Source of the DNA: Nakamurella antarctica
GTDB taxonomy: Bacteria > Actinomycetota > Actinomycetes > Mycobacteriales > Nakamurellaceae
NCBI RefSeq assembly: GCF_003860405.1
Contig: NZ_CP034170.1
Location: forward strand, 1,550,001 to 1,614,000
Reading direction: 5' to 3'
DNA length: 64,000 bases
Shown here: positions 57,092 to 64,000 of the stretch, piece by piece
Numbering within the stretch: the first letter of the stretch is position 1
Layout of the letters: each line of letters begins with the position of its first letter
Notes under the pieces: model-generated
Seen by the model: only the letters and a program-made list of their open reading frames with translations
Told to the model about the DNA's origin: nothing
Database searches by the model: none
Position numbers and translations under genes: made by a program

Positions 57092-57134
57092 CACCCGATG
57101 TTAATACGTCACTGTGACGTATTACCATCGGGTG
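57092..57134. promoter_or_regulatory. 43-bp near-perfect palindrome (operator candidate)
   Basis: Left arm CACCCGATG-T-TAATACGTCA, centre CTG, right arm TGACGTATTA-C-CATCGGGTG: 20-bp arms with a single mismatch (57101 versus 57125). It covers the -35 region of the SRPBCC promoter and ends five bases before the ATG of a 45-codon frame on the other strand. The AT-rich TAATACGTCA core looks like a dimeric-repressor site. Confidence 0.8.
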
Positions 57135-57139
57135 GCGGG

Positions 57140-57277
57140 ATGGAAGAAATTCCAGAGATGGTTGAAGTCCGTTGCCCTGCAAATCATTTCACGCAGTGGA
57201 CCCGTATGTTGGTTACCGCAGAGCACTCTGGCTGCAGGGTCATGGCGGTTCGAGACCTGGCCAATCTGCCGTCGTGA
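57140..57277 (+). CDS. Possible 45-residue small protein
   Basis: An ATG frame of 45 codons starting MEEIPEMVEVRCPANHF and ending RDLANLPS, with mixed, ordinary codon use and two cysteines. It begins five bases after the large palindrome and is divergent from the SRPBCC gene, so both could be under one operator. No family recognised. It may equally be a fragment, given the decayed surroundings. Confidence 0.3.
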   Translation: MEEIPEMVEVRCPANHFTQWTRMLVTAEHSGCRVMAVRDLANLPS

Positions 57278-57403
57278 CAAGGTGGTGATTATTGGCCGCT
57301 AGCGATGAGTATCCGCGGCCAGCGTTGCCGGGAACGCGGCACTGCAAACGGCGAATTGCCAGAACCCGAGCGGTGCGTCGGCCGGCATCGGTTGGTTGAC
57401 GGC

Positions 57404-57448
57404 CACGAGACTGGGTGCCACGAGGCTGGGTGCTATGGGACTGGATGC
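57404..57448. repeat. 15-bp tandem repeat, three copies
   Basis: CACGAGACTGGGTGC (57404-57418), CACGAGGCTGGGTGC (57419-57433) and TATGGGACTGGATGC (57434-57448). The unit length is a multiple of three and encodes a repeated APSLV on the minus strand. Confidence 0.8.
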
Positions 57449-57489
57449 CATGCAGCAACGCAGGTAGCCGCCCAGCCCCGGACATATCA

Positions 57490-57512
57490 ATTATGCCGAT
57501 AATGGGCATTAT
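57490..57512. other. Candidate tyrosine-recombinase core site
   Basis: ATTATGCC (57490-57497), centre GATAAT (57498-57503), then GGGCATTAT (57504-57512). The arms are imperfect inverted repeats around a 6-bp spacer, the usual form of a tyrosine-recombinase crossover site, and the patch is markedly AT-rich. It lies 31 bp upstream of the integrase remnant. Confidence 0.35.
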
Positions 57513-57543
57513 GTAAAGCTGATGTCCGCGTATTGCGCCTTAA

Positions 57544-57678
57544 GGGATCGCCAGCGCCTTGGTTTTGCTGCTGGACCAACCCGTCGTCCGGATCGCGGCG
57601 CTGCGCGTCGACGACCTGGATGACACCCCTGCAGGGCTCACGATCCGCCTCGGCGCTAAACCCCCGGTGTCGTGTTAG
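57544..57678 (+). pseudogene. Remnant of a tyrosine-family site-specific integrase
   Basis: A 44-codon open stretch bounded by stops reads ALVLLLDQPVVRIAALRV-DDLDDTPAGLTIRLGAKPPV. This matches the pattern of an internal segment of actinobacterial integrases (LL..QP..RI..L.VDD.......I.LG.PPV) as I remember it. No start, no catalytic Arg/His/Tyr box and no continuation in the other two frames downstream, so it is a decayed fragment. It supports past insertion of a mobile element in this gene-poor stretch. Confidence 0.5.
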
Positions 57679-58193
57679 GTCCAGCCAGCGGCGAAGGACA
57701 TAGGCCGTGTATTCTCCATCGCGACTGAGCTCCCGACGATGACCGCGTGACCGATAGCCGGTGCGCCAGCACAGATGGGTAGTCACCCCTGCGCCAGCAG
57801 GTGCCCATACCAAACTTCTCATTGGCTCGGCCGGTCACCGCCGCCCTTCGACCGATGGCTATCACGCTGATCTCGGCTTGCGTATTCCCTGCAGGCAGGG
57901 AATACGACCAAACCTGATACGCAGAGGTGCCAGTAGGCCATGAGTATTGCATCTCCGAATTACTCGCGCATTGACTTTGCCTAGCGCACCCAGAGAACTT
58001 CCGACATGGTCAGAAGCAACCAAGGGTCTACCGCGAGGTCTCACACCAGAAATATCTTTAAACACAATCGTTGCGCAGTCTCCGGGCCTCCTGGTCGCAC
58101 GTGAGCTTGCGGTGAGTGTCCACAATGGGATCGGCGACCGGTCGCTGAGCTGTTGGTCCGGCAACGGTCTCATTGTTGCTTGGGCGATCGGTG
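57679..58193. other. Gene-poor degenerate stretch
   Basis: No convincing coding frame on either strand after the integrase fragment. Short frames are composition-driven or broken. The only strong feature is the 26-bp palindrome at 57881-57906. Confidence 0.5.
57881..57906. repeat. Perfect 12-bp inverted repeat
   Basis: CGTATTCCCTGC, centre AG, GCAGGGAATACG: a 26-bp perfect dyad in non-coding sequence. It has no T-tract on either side and no neighbouring start codon, so it is not an obvious terminator or operator. Confidence 0.85.
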
Positions 58194-58487
58194 TCAGGGG
58201 GCTCGTTTCGTCAAGCCCAGCCGGAAGCCGACAGCGCCCGCCAGCATGATCAAGCCGAGCACGGCAAGGACAGCGCCAATGAGGTGTTGGTCGGTGAAAT
58301 ATGTCGGTTGGGAATAGTCAGGGTTCGACGACAGTGGCGCGTAGGCGGTCCAAACGAACGTAGGCAAAGGCGTGGGTGCGAGCAGGTAAACCACGGACCC
58401 GACAACGACAGTGATTGAGGCTGCTACGACCAGGCCGTTCCTTTTCCACCACGACCGCATGCTCTTGGACCGGTCCTGGAATGCCAT
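58194..58487 (-). CDS. Small two-helix membrane protein
   Basis: A 97-residue protein: basic N-terminus (MRSWWKRNG), a first transmembrane helix (LVVAASITVVVGSVVYLLA), an outside loop rich in Pro/Ser/Tyr (PTPLPTFVWTAYAPLSSNPDYSQPTYF), a second helix (LIGAVLAVLGLIMLAGAVGF) and a short basic tail. No family recognised, but coding character is clear. The start at 58487 or at the internal ATG 58460 cannot be decided. Confidence 0.65.
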   Translation of the reverse strand: MAFQDRSKSMRSWWKRNGLVVAASITVVVGSVVYLLAPTPLPTFVWTAYAPLSSNPDYSQPTYFTDQHLIGAVLAVLGLIMLAGAVGFRLGLTKRAP

Positions 58488-58683
58488 ACGGTCAGTATGG
58501 CTGCAGCTGAGGCGGTGCGATAGGTTCCAGCGGCAGACCGATGACCGGTCTCCGGTACCAATCGAACCGCAACCCAAATTCTGCTGGCGCAACCTTTACT
58601 GCAGTTGGCAGACGTCGACTGGCACCCTCGCCGACCAGCTGCGGCGCGATCGTTTCGCACTCACGGGCGGGTCAGACAACGAC

Positions 58684-58926
58684 ATGCACGCATTCTCCGA
58701 TCGTCAACAACCGGTCTTCGGCCTTGTCCACGACAGCGTCCTGATGATCGCTGCCCCCAGCGGTGGCACCGCAACCGGGGGCCAGGGGACCTACGAGAGT
58801 GAAACAACATTCGAGTTCCCCCGACCCGCAGACCACCGACCACTTCAACTCGCAGTGGGTTGGCCCATGGCTGGCCTGGACATCGTCGAGATCGTCCTGG
58901 TCCCTGACATTCTTGACTCCTTGTGA
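58684..58926 (+). CDS. Hypothetical protein, possibly 5'-truncated
   Basis: The frame reads coherently from about 58590 to the stop at 58926, but the first ATG is at 58684, giving 80 residues (MHAFSDRQQPVFGLVHDSVL...). The end, ETTFEFPRPADHRPLQLAVGWPMAGLD, has the same spacing of G-rich turn, P-x-P, W and G as the C-terminus of the protein at 59.5-60.1 kb, so the two may be relatives. It lacks a recognisable start signal and overlaps degenerate sequence; it may be the 3' part of a broken gene. Confidence 0.4.
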   Translation: MHAFSDRQQPVFGLVHDSVLMIAAPSGGTATGGQGTYESETTFEFPRPADHRPLQLAVGWPMAGLDIVEIVLVPDILDSL

Positions 58927-59511
58927 TGACAATCCGCGACTGATCAGGAATCATCTTCCGGACCACAAAACCACTTGACGTGGTCGCTTCCTTGGCCCGT
59001 CTCTCGCGTCACCGCACACCGCTTTGGATGAGTTGCGCCCCAACACTTTGCGAAACGGATGGACCAAGGCGACCATCAAGATGCAAGTTTCGCAGGCGAG
59101 TCGGCATACAGCTGGAGTCAAGTCCGACCAAGTGAAGCCATGAGCCGGCAGCAGAGCTGTATTCGCGGCGACTGCCCCGAATCAGAGCAGGACGTGGAAG
59201 CAAGCCGCTAGTTCCTGGCCGGCCTGAGTAACGGCGTGATCTCGGCCAACTACAACAGCCTGGATAGAGCCGTTCACCGGATCACCCCGCGCACTGTCGA
59301 CTACCTACGAGCCGTGCCCGCCTGCGCACACTCTGAACCGACGTGTGTGGCATCATTTCGATTCTTGATATGTTGCGAGCCAATGCAGATCGTGGCAAGC
59401 TGGAAATGTATTGAAAATCTCTGCTGCCGGTAAGCCGAGCTATTTTGGCATTTCTGGGCGAGGCCGTCGCGGCGGCAGCCTCAGTGCATAGGCGAAAGGA
59501 TAAATATTCAG
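58927..59511. other. 585-bp gap without a supported gene
   Basis: Only short frames are open. A GACCAC...GTGGTC hairpin (58961-58985) follows the preceding gene. A plus-strand stretch around 59227-59335 reads coherently (GVISANYNSLDRAVHR-ITPRTVDYLRAV) but has stops on both sides and may be a gene fragment I cannot identify. The promoter of the next gene should lie near its AT-rich right end (ATAAATATTC, 59499-59508). Confidence 0.5.
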
Positions 59512-60072
59512 ATGGAGCCCCGCGGTGACGTCACACTCACTCCCCCTCATCTGAATGCGCTGCCTGGTCTGATTGGCGGCCGTGTGGTTTTGCTGAACAG
59601 CCCCACTGTGGCTGCGTGGATCGAGTCGTTCAGAGCGTGGCCAGAAGGTTTTGAATTCGAGCTCTGCGTCGCGACGGCAGCGGGCGTGGTCTCCAACAAC
59701 AAGCTTGGGGAAATGGACATTGACTTCTGGGGACATCAGGAAAACACCGATGCCCTCTTCGAGTTGGGTGTGCGTGCGGCGGGACAGGAAGCAAGCAACA
59801 CCTCGTCACTAGGGTTGCCACGGCACCACGCAGAAGCCCCAGAGCTTTCGCTGCGGCCGAACGGCGGAGGTGGTGGTGGCGACCACGAAATCGGCACATT
59901 CTGGCGGACCTCCTGGTGGCTGACTCCCCTGCCTACGACCGGAGAAGTGGAATTCTGGTGCTCTTGGAAGAGCGGCGGGGTACCACGCAGTGCGCAGTCC
60001 ATCGATGCAAGTCGACTTGCGCGCGCGGCAGACAGGTCTGTGTCACTGTGGAGAGAGTCCCCCGAAGCCTGA
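59512..60072 (+). CDS. Hypothetical protein with Gly-rich linker
   Basis: A 186-residue cytoplasmic protein. The N-terminal ~75 residues form a beta-rich segment (GDVTLTPPHLNAL; RVVLLNSPTVAAWIESFRAWPEGFEFELCVAT). A variable middle leads to a seven-residue Gly/Gly-Asp linker (NGGGGGGDH) and a C-terminal part, FWRTSWWLTPLPTTGEVEFWCSWKSGGVPRSAQSID, ending in a helix. The PLP..GEVEF.C.W...G pattern recalls a conserved but uncharacterised actinobacterial protein type, cited from memory. An AAAGGAT sequence lies upstream of the ATG. Function unknown. Confidence 0.75.
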   Translation: MEPRGDVTLTPPHLNALPGLIGGRVVLLNSPTVAAWIESFRAWPEGFEFELCVATAAGVVSNNKLGEMDIDFWGHQENTDALFELGVRAAGQEASNTSSLGLPRHHAEAPELSLRPNGGGGGGDHEIGTFWRTSWWLTPLPTTGEVEFWCSWKSGGVPRSAQSIDASRLARAADRSVSLWRESPEA

Positions 60073-60219
60073 AAAAGGTTGCAGCCGAAAGCTATTGGCC
60101 GCTAGTTGCCAGAACGTCCTAGACGGACACACACGCCTACAATGCTCCCCTACCGCACCGCCAAGGCTCGGGCCGGATAGTCCGGGGCGCGTTCCGGCCT
60201 GGCTCTCACATAACAGACC

Positions 60220-60225
60220 TACACT
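60220..60225 (+). promoter_or_regulatory. Leaderless -10 element of the SOUL protein gene
   Basis: TACACT five bases upstream of the ATG at 60231. Confidence 0.45.
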
Positions 60226-60230
60226 GCAGG

Positions 60231-60755
60231 ATGACCGAAATTCAGCCGTACGAAGTTGAGCAGCGCTACCCCGACTTCGAGGTGCGTCGCTACCCCGCGC
60301 ATGTACTCGTTCAAGTAGATGTGGATGCAGATTTCTTCAAGGCCGGCAACATGGGTTTTCGTCCGCTCATCAACTACATCAGCGGGAATAATGCCGATCA
60401 GTCGAAGATCGCGATGACTTCGCCGGTCACACAGCATCCCGGTGATGGCGGGGTGGAAGCTGGCTCCCACACGGTGAGTTTTGTGATGCCCGCAGATATG
60501 GACGCGGCATCAGCTCCTGCCCCCAGTGATCCAAAGGTTCGAACCCTTGCAGTGCCGGCTGGGCTTGTTGCCGCCCGTCGATTCAGCGGTGGAGCGGACG
60601 AATCGCGGTTTGCCGAGAACGCCCACACGCTTTTACAAAAAGTGGCCGCGTCAGGGTTCGAGACCATCGACGACCCGTGGTTCGCGCGGTACGACCCGCC
60701 GTGGATGCCAGGGTTCTTGCGCCGCAACGAAGCGTTGGTGCGAGTGCAGGGTTAA
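60231..60755 (+). CDS. SOUL family heme-binding protein
   Basis: A 174-residue protein of the SOUL/HBP family. The start YEVEQRYPDFEVRRYPAHVLVQVDV, the segment FRPLINYISGNNADQSKIAMTSPVTQ (typical KI.MT.PV motif) and the C-terminal DDPWFARYDPPWMPGFLRRNEALVRV are diagnostic. Family members bind heme or related tetrapyrroles and have been linked to heme degradation or trafficking in bacteria. No signal peptide. Convergent with the Mg2+ ATPase gene, with only five bases between stop codons. Confidence 0.94.
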   Translation: MTEIQPYEVEQRYPDFEVRRYPAHVLVQVDVDADFFKAGNMGFRPLINYISGNNADQSKIAMTSPVTQHPGDGGVEAGSHTVSFVMPADMDAASAPAPSDPKVRTLAVPAGLVAARRFSGGADESRFAENAHTLLQKVAASGFETIDDPWFARYDPPWMPGFLRRNEALVRVQG

Positions 60756-60760
60756 CACAT

Positions 60761-63415
60761 TTACCGCGCAGCATGGCTGAAGTGCGCGGCCCGACGGCGG
60801 AGGAAGGGACGCCCAGATTTGCCGTGACGCTGAATGTCTGTGCGATCGACTCGGTAAAAGATCCTCTTCCCCGCTTCGATCAATGCCACATAGGCAAGCA
60901 CCATCGCTGCAAGAGCTGCGTAAAAAGCCAGTGGCAGCGGAGAAAAACCCAGGGTGTTGGCCAGAGAGGTCGCGGGGAGAATGCTGCCCACTGCCACCAC
61001 CCCGAACGCGGCAAGAACGAGTGGCAAGCTCGGATGGCTTCGGAAAAATGGGACACGTCTGGTGCGAATGACGAAGATCACCAAGGTTTGAGTAGCAAGT
61101 GATTCGACAAACCATCCCGACCGGAACTCGCCCGGACCAGCATTGAACACCCACAGCATCACGCCAAAGGTGATGAAGTCGAACACGGAACTGAGCGGCC
61201 CGAAAAAGATCATAAATCGGCGGATAAAGCCGATGTCCCAATGTGCGGGGCGGCGCAACTGTTCCTCATCGACGTGGTCGGTGGGGATGGCGAGTTGGCT
61301 GGTGTCGTAGAGAAGGTTGTTCAGCAGGATCTGGGACGGCAGCATCGGAAGGAACGACAGAAATACCGAGGCTCCTGCCGCCGAGAACATGTTGCCGAAG
61401 TTACTCGACGTCCCCATCAGCACGTATTTGATCGTGTTAGCGAAGATTCTGCGCCCTTCGGCTACTCCGTCGGCGAGTACATCGAGGTTCTTCTCCAGCA
61501 AAATGACATCTGCTGCGTCTTTCGCGACATCGGTAGCCGAGTCCACCGAGATCCCCACGTCGGCCGCATGGAGGGCCAGTGCGTCATTCACGCCGTCCCC
61601 AAGGAAGGCGACACCGGCGCCACTTCGACGTTGGACACGCACGATCCGGGCCTTGTCCTGGGGACTTACGCGGGCGAAGACGGTGGTCGCAGGAATAGCA
61701 GCCGCCAGCGCATCGTCATCCATGCCCGCGAGTTGCACGCCCGTCAACGCGGCACCGTCGGGAATCCCGAGATCATGGCAGACCTTGATGGCAACTGCCG
61801 GGTTGTCCCCCGTGATCACCTTGACGGTGATCCCGATGGAGGCCAGCCGGCGCAGCGCGTCGGCAGCGTCGGGTTTGGGTGGGTCCAGAAAGATGAGATA
61901 GCCGATCAGGTTGAGGTCCCGTTCGTCAGCGACCACCAAATCCTTCGCCACGGAAAGTTTTCGAGTACCGACAGCGATGACGCGGTTGCCAGCTGCAAAC
62001 TCGGCGGCCACAGCGTCGCGGGCCTCCCTGGAGACGTTGACGCATCGATCCAGCACTGATTCGGGTGCACCTTTTGTGACGAGCGTCAGGACGCCCGCAC
62101 CATCTCGGACCAGTACGGAAACCATGTTGCGATCGTGATCGAATGGGAGCAGCCCGAGCTGGGTGTAATCCGTGAGCGCAGCATGCTCGGCCGTCGCGGC
62201 AGTGGAAACGCTCAGCGCACGGTCGAGCGGGTTGCCGCCGACTGCTTGCCCGTCCTGGACGGTGCACTCTGTGCATAGAAGTCCCCAGCGCAGCACGCCG
62301 ACATCGTCGAGACTGGTTGGCACGCTGCGGGTGTAGTCGACGCGGCCTGCGGTCAGCGTCCCAGTTTTGTCGGTGAACAAAACCTCCACGTTGCCGAGAT
62401 CTTCGATACAGACGAGCCGTTTGACGAGCACCTTGCGACGGCTCATCCGGCGCGAGCCTGCGGCCAGGCTGCTCGAAACCACAGCAGGCAACAACTGCGG
62501 TGTGATGCCCACCGCGATAGCCAGGGAGAACAGCAGAGCGTCCATGATCGGCTTATGCACAACGACATTGAGAACGAAGATTGACGTGGTCAGGGTGCCC
62601 GCGACGTAGACCAGAAGCATCGAGAAGCGGCGCAAACCCCGTTGAAATTCTGTTTCTAATTGGTGCCCACTCAACCCGGCCGCAATCTTGCCGAACTCGG
62701 TCCGCCCCCCGGTCGTCACCACCACGGCGCGGCCGCTACCAGCGTTGACAACGGTGCCCATCAGCGCGCAGCCAGTCAGGTCCGCCAGCGCTGTCCCAAC
62801 AGGAACGGCCGATACGCGTTTGTCGACCGGCAGCGACTCCCCCGTGAGTATTGATTCGTCGCAGGCCAAACCTGATACCTCCAACAACCGGACGTCAGCA
62901 GGCACGATGTCGCCCAACTGCAACCGGACGATGTCTCCCGGCACCAACTCTGTGACGTCAATCGAGGCCGCCCGACCGTCTCGGACAACCGTGCACCGGT
63001 GTCGAATCTGGTCGTGCAGCGACTCAGCAGCCTTCTCGGCGCGATATTCGTTCACGAACCCGAGTCCCACGGAAAGCGCGACAATCGCGCCGATAATTAC
63101 CGCGTCGCTGCGCTGGCCCACAAAATATGACGCGGTGGCTGCGGTGAGTAACAGGGCCAGCAGCGGCGAACGAAGCTGGTGCCAGAGCACTAAGAGCAGT
63201 CGGGCTTTGTGCGAGGACACTGAGTTTGGGCCGTACTGGTCTGCGCGACGCAACGCTTCTTCGGTCGACAACCCCTCCGCTGCTGTGCTTCCCAGAGTGG
63301 AGAGCACGTCGCTGCTCTCGGTGACCGCGGCCTCGATGATGCCACCGAGCCCGGCCGTCGACGGTGACTTCCCCGGCTGCTTCACGGTGTGAGTCTCGGA
63401 GTCAGCAGTATTCAC
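60761..63415 (-). CDS. mgtA: Magnesium-translocating P-type ATPase
   Basis: An 884-residue P-type ATPase of the MgtA/MgtB type (P3B). Actuator LTGES, phosphorylation site FTDKTGTLT, ITGDNP, hinge GDGVNDALALHAADVGISVDSATDVAKDAADVILLEKNL and the fourth-helix motif SLAIAVGITPQLLP are characteristic, as is the LLNNLLYDTSQLAIPTDHVDEE loop. Ten membrane helices are visible. It imports Mg2+ into the cytoplasm, normally at low Mg2+. GTG start at 63415. No clear Mg2+-sensing leader is seen in the 54 bp to the next gene, a DUF4342 protein on the same strand upstream. Confidence 0.95.
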   Translation of the reverse strand: MNTADSETHTVKQPGKSPSTAGLGGIIEAAVTESSDVLSTLGSTAAEGLSTEEALRRADQYGPNSVSSHKARLLLVLWHQLRSPLLALLLTAATASYFVGQRSDAVIIGAIVALSVGLGFVNEYRAEKAAESLHDQIRHRCTVVRDGRAASIDVTELVPGDIVRLQLGDIVPADVRLLEVSGLACDESILTGESLPVDKRVSAVPVGTALADLTGCALMGTVVNAGSGRAVVVTTGGRTEFGKIAAGLSGHQLETEFQRGLRRFSMLLVYVAGTLTTSIFVLNVVVHKPIMDALLFSLAIAVGITPQLLPAVVSSSLAAGSRRMSRRKVLVKRLVCIEDLGNVEVLFTDKTGTLTAGRVDYTRSVPTSLDDVGVLRWGLLCTECTVQDGQAVGGNPLDRALSVSTAATAEHAALTDYTQLGLLPFDHDRNMVSVLVRDGAGVLTLVTKGAPESVLDRCVNVSREARDAVAAEFAAGNRVIAVGTRKLSVAKDLVVADERDLNLIGYLIFLDPPKPDAADALRRLASIGITVKVITGDNPAVAIKVCHDLGIPDGAALTGVQLAGMDDDALAAAIPATTVFARVSPQDKARIVRVQRRSGAGVAFLGDGVNDALALHAADVGISVDSATDVAKDAADVILLEKNLDVLADGVAEGRRIFANTIKYVLMGTSSNFGNMFSAAGASVFLSFLPMLPSQILLNNLLYDTSQLAIPTDHVDEEQLRRPAHWDIGFIRRFMIFFGPLSSVFDFITFGVMLWVFNAGPGEFRSGWFVESLATQTLVIFVIRTRRVPFFRSHPSLPLVLAAFGVVAVGSILPATSLANTLGFSPLPLAFYAALAAMVLAYVALIEAGKRIFYRVDRTDIQRHGKSGRPFLRRRAAHFSHAAR

Positions 63416-63469
63416 GAGGTAGTGCTCTGGCCCGCGCCGACCTGCCTTACCCGGAGACCTGACCCGGAA

Positions 63470-63760
63470 TCAGCTCGGGTCTTTACGGTGCACCTCGATC
63501 TTCCAATCATTGGCGAGCGCCGCAAGTGCCCCCACTGCGGTGATGATGGGAAGGCCCACTGCGGCAACTACTCCCGCCGTCACCGGGATTTCCATCACGG
63601 TGTGGCCGTCCTCGTCTTTGACCACGATGCGACGAACGTTGCCCTCGTGCAAGAGTTCCTTGACCTTGTCGCCCAATGCTTGGCCGGTCAATTTCAGAGA
63701 TTCTTGAGGTTCAGCGGCAGCAGCCGACTGGTGAACGTGATCATCTTTAACAGTGCTCAT
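63470..63760 (-). CDS. DUF4342 domain protein
   Basis: A 96-residue protein. About 25 polar residues are followed by the DUF4342 unit: KLTGQALGDKVKELLHEGNVRRIVVKDEDGHTVMEIPVTAGVVAAVGLP, a hydrophobic helix pair and the ending NDWKIEVHR. The hydrophobic segment (VTAGVVAAVGLPIITAVGALAALA) probably associates with the membrane. Function unknown. ATG 63760 with AAGGGAAA upstream. It lies just upstream of mgtA on the same strand, which may mean co-transcription. Confidence 0.88.
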   Translation of the reverse strand: MSTVKDDHVHQSAAAAEPQESLKLTGQALGDKVKELLHEGNVRRIVVKDEDGHTVMEIPVTAGVVAAVGLPIITAVGALAALANDWKIEVHRKDPS

Positions 63761-63799
63761 GACGTTTCCCTTCGCGTGGAATCCTCAGCATGCGCCGAT

Positions 63800-63825
63800 C
63801 TTTCGGCGCCCGACCGGGGCGAAAG
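63800..63825. terminator. Imperfect hairpin between YccF-like and DUF4342 genes
   Basis: CTTTCG at the left pairs with CGAAAG at the right around a GC-rich imperfect inner stem (GCGCC/GGGGC). It lies downstream of the YccF-like stop on the minus strand. No T-tract. Confidence 0.35.
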
Positions 63826-63886
63826 TCCCTGAAACTGGGGACCATCGGCGAGAAACTTGGGAGCCGGTCAACGCAAAAATTCAGCG

Positions 63887-64000
63887 TCAGTGAGCGCTGA
63901 CAATTTCTTTCCCCAGGGGGGCTAAAGACACTGGGATGAGCTTGAAGTTGGCTAGCCCCAGGGGGATTCCAATAACGGTGACACACATGAGGACCCCGCT
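63887..64000 (-). CDS. YccF domain membrane protein, 3' end only
   Basis: The last 37 codons of a minus-strand gene that enters at the right edge. They read VLMCVTVIGIPLGLANFKLI-PVSLAPLGKEIVSAH, matching the YccF pattern (TIIGIPFG...FKL....L.PFG). YccF proteins are small inner-membrane proteins of unknown function. The beginning lies beyond the window. Same strand as the DUF4342 and mgtA genes. Confidence 0.7.
   Translation of the reverse strand, partial: SGVLMCVTVIGIPLGLANFKLIPVSLAPLGKEIVSAH

Noticed and set aside
57092-57906. CRISPR array
   Set aside because: The palindromes and tandem repeats differ in sequence from one another, there are no regular spacers and no cas genes. The Cas4-like nuclease at 21.8 kb is a housekeeping RecB-like protein by synteny.
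61241-62059. Long open frame antisense to mgtA
   Set aside because: A shadow of a well-supported P-type ATPase gene. No homology pattern.

Overview
The window looks like the chromosome of an actinobacterium (Actinomycetota). The evidence is G+C of roughly 60% by eye, many GTG starts, a complete Pup-proteasome system (ARC/Mpa, Dop, Pup, PrcB, PrcA, PafA, PafB, PafC), RbpA, polyprenol-phosphomannose synthase, a four-domain ribosomal protein S1, and gene orders that match blocks I know from Mycobacterium tuberculosis (polA-rpsA-coaE-uvrB-uvrA; hisE-hisG-trmI-recB-like-mpa-dop-pup-prcBA-pafABC-tatC-helY-DUF4333-exonuclease-pepE; lnt/ppm1-rbpA). The genus cannot be fixed from the sequence alone. 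It is not a standard Mycobacterium arrangement: Lnt and Ppm1 are separate genes, tatA is missing beside tatC, and a CNNM transporter pair sits inside the proteasome locus.

Layout. 0-20 kb: replication, repair and translation genes: a cut-off PaaI-type thioesterase, polA, a methyltransferase, rpsA, a lipoprotein, coaE, uvrB, an ABC-2 exporter with a membrane-anchored S15-like hydrolase, a metallo-hydrolase and oxidoreductase pair, and uvrA. 20-25 kb: hisE-hisG, a thioesterase, a 4Fe-4S RecB-like nuclease, an M50 intramembrane protease and trmI. 25-36.5 kb: the Pup-proteasome locus with two CNNM/CorC-like membrane proteins between prcA and pafA, ending in the WYL regulators pafB and pafC. 36.5-46 kb: tatC without tatA, helY, a Tyr/Gly/Gln-rich DUF4333 membrane protein, a 5'-3' exonuclease, an M24 peptidase, an Lrp regulator and a prolyl oligopeptidase. 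46-56.5 kb: a CtpE-like P-type ATPase, an amidohydrolase, lnt-ppm1 and rbpA, thymidine kinase, a glycerophosphodiesterase, a zinc-ribbon protein and a membrane metallophosphoesterase. 57-60 kb: a gene-poor accessory stretch with strong palindromes, short tandem repeats, a tyrosine-integrase remnant beside a candidate recombination site, and two small unknown proteins. 60-64 kb: a SOUL heme-binding protein, an MgtA-type Mg2+ ATPase, a DUF4342 protein and the 3' end of a YccF-like gene.

How the genes work together. Pup is deamidated by Dop, conjugated by PafA, and pupylated proteins are unfolded by Mpa into PrcAB. PafB and PafC form the DNA-damage activator of the mycobacterial type, and uvrA, uvrB, polA and helY share the window. 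Lnt and Ppm1 serve envelope lipoprotein and mannolipid synthesis. Two P-type ATPases and two CNNM proteins handle divalent cations.

A signal repeated across the window is a TAnnnT hexamer 5-8 bases upstream of the start codon, seen at sixteen genes and indicating leaderless mRNAs. It was used to choose several starts. The most notable oddities are the S15-hydrolase/ABC-ATPase reading-frame overlap near 12.4 kb, which looks like a fused gene split by a frameshift, and the 43-bp near-perfect palindrome at 57.1 kb.
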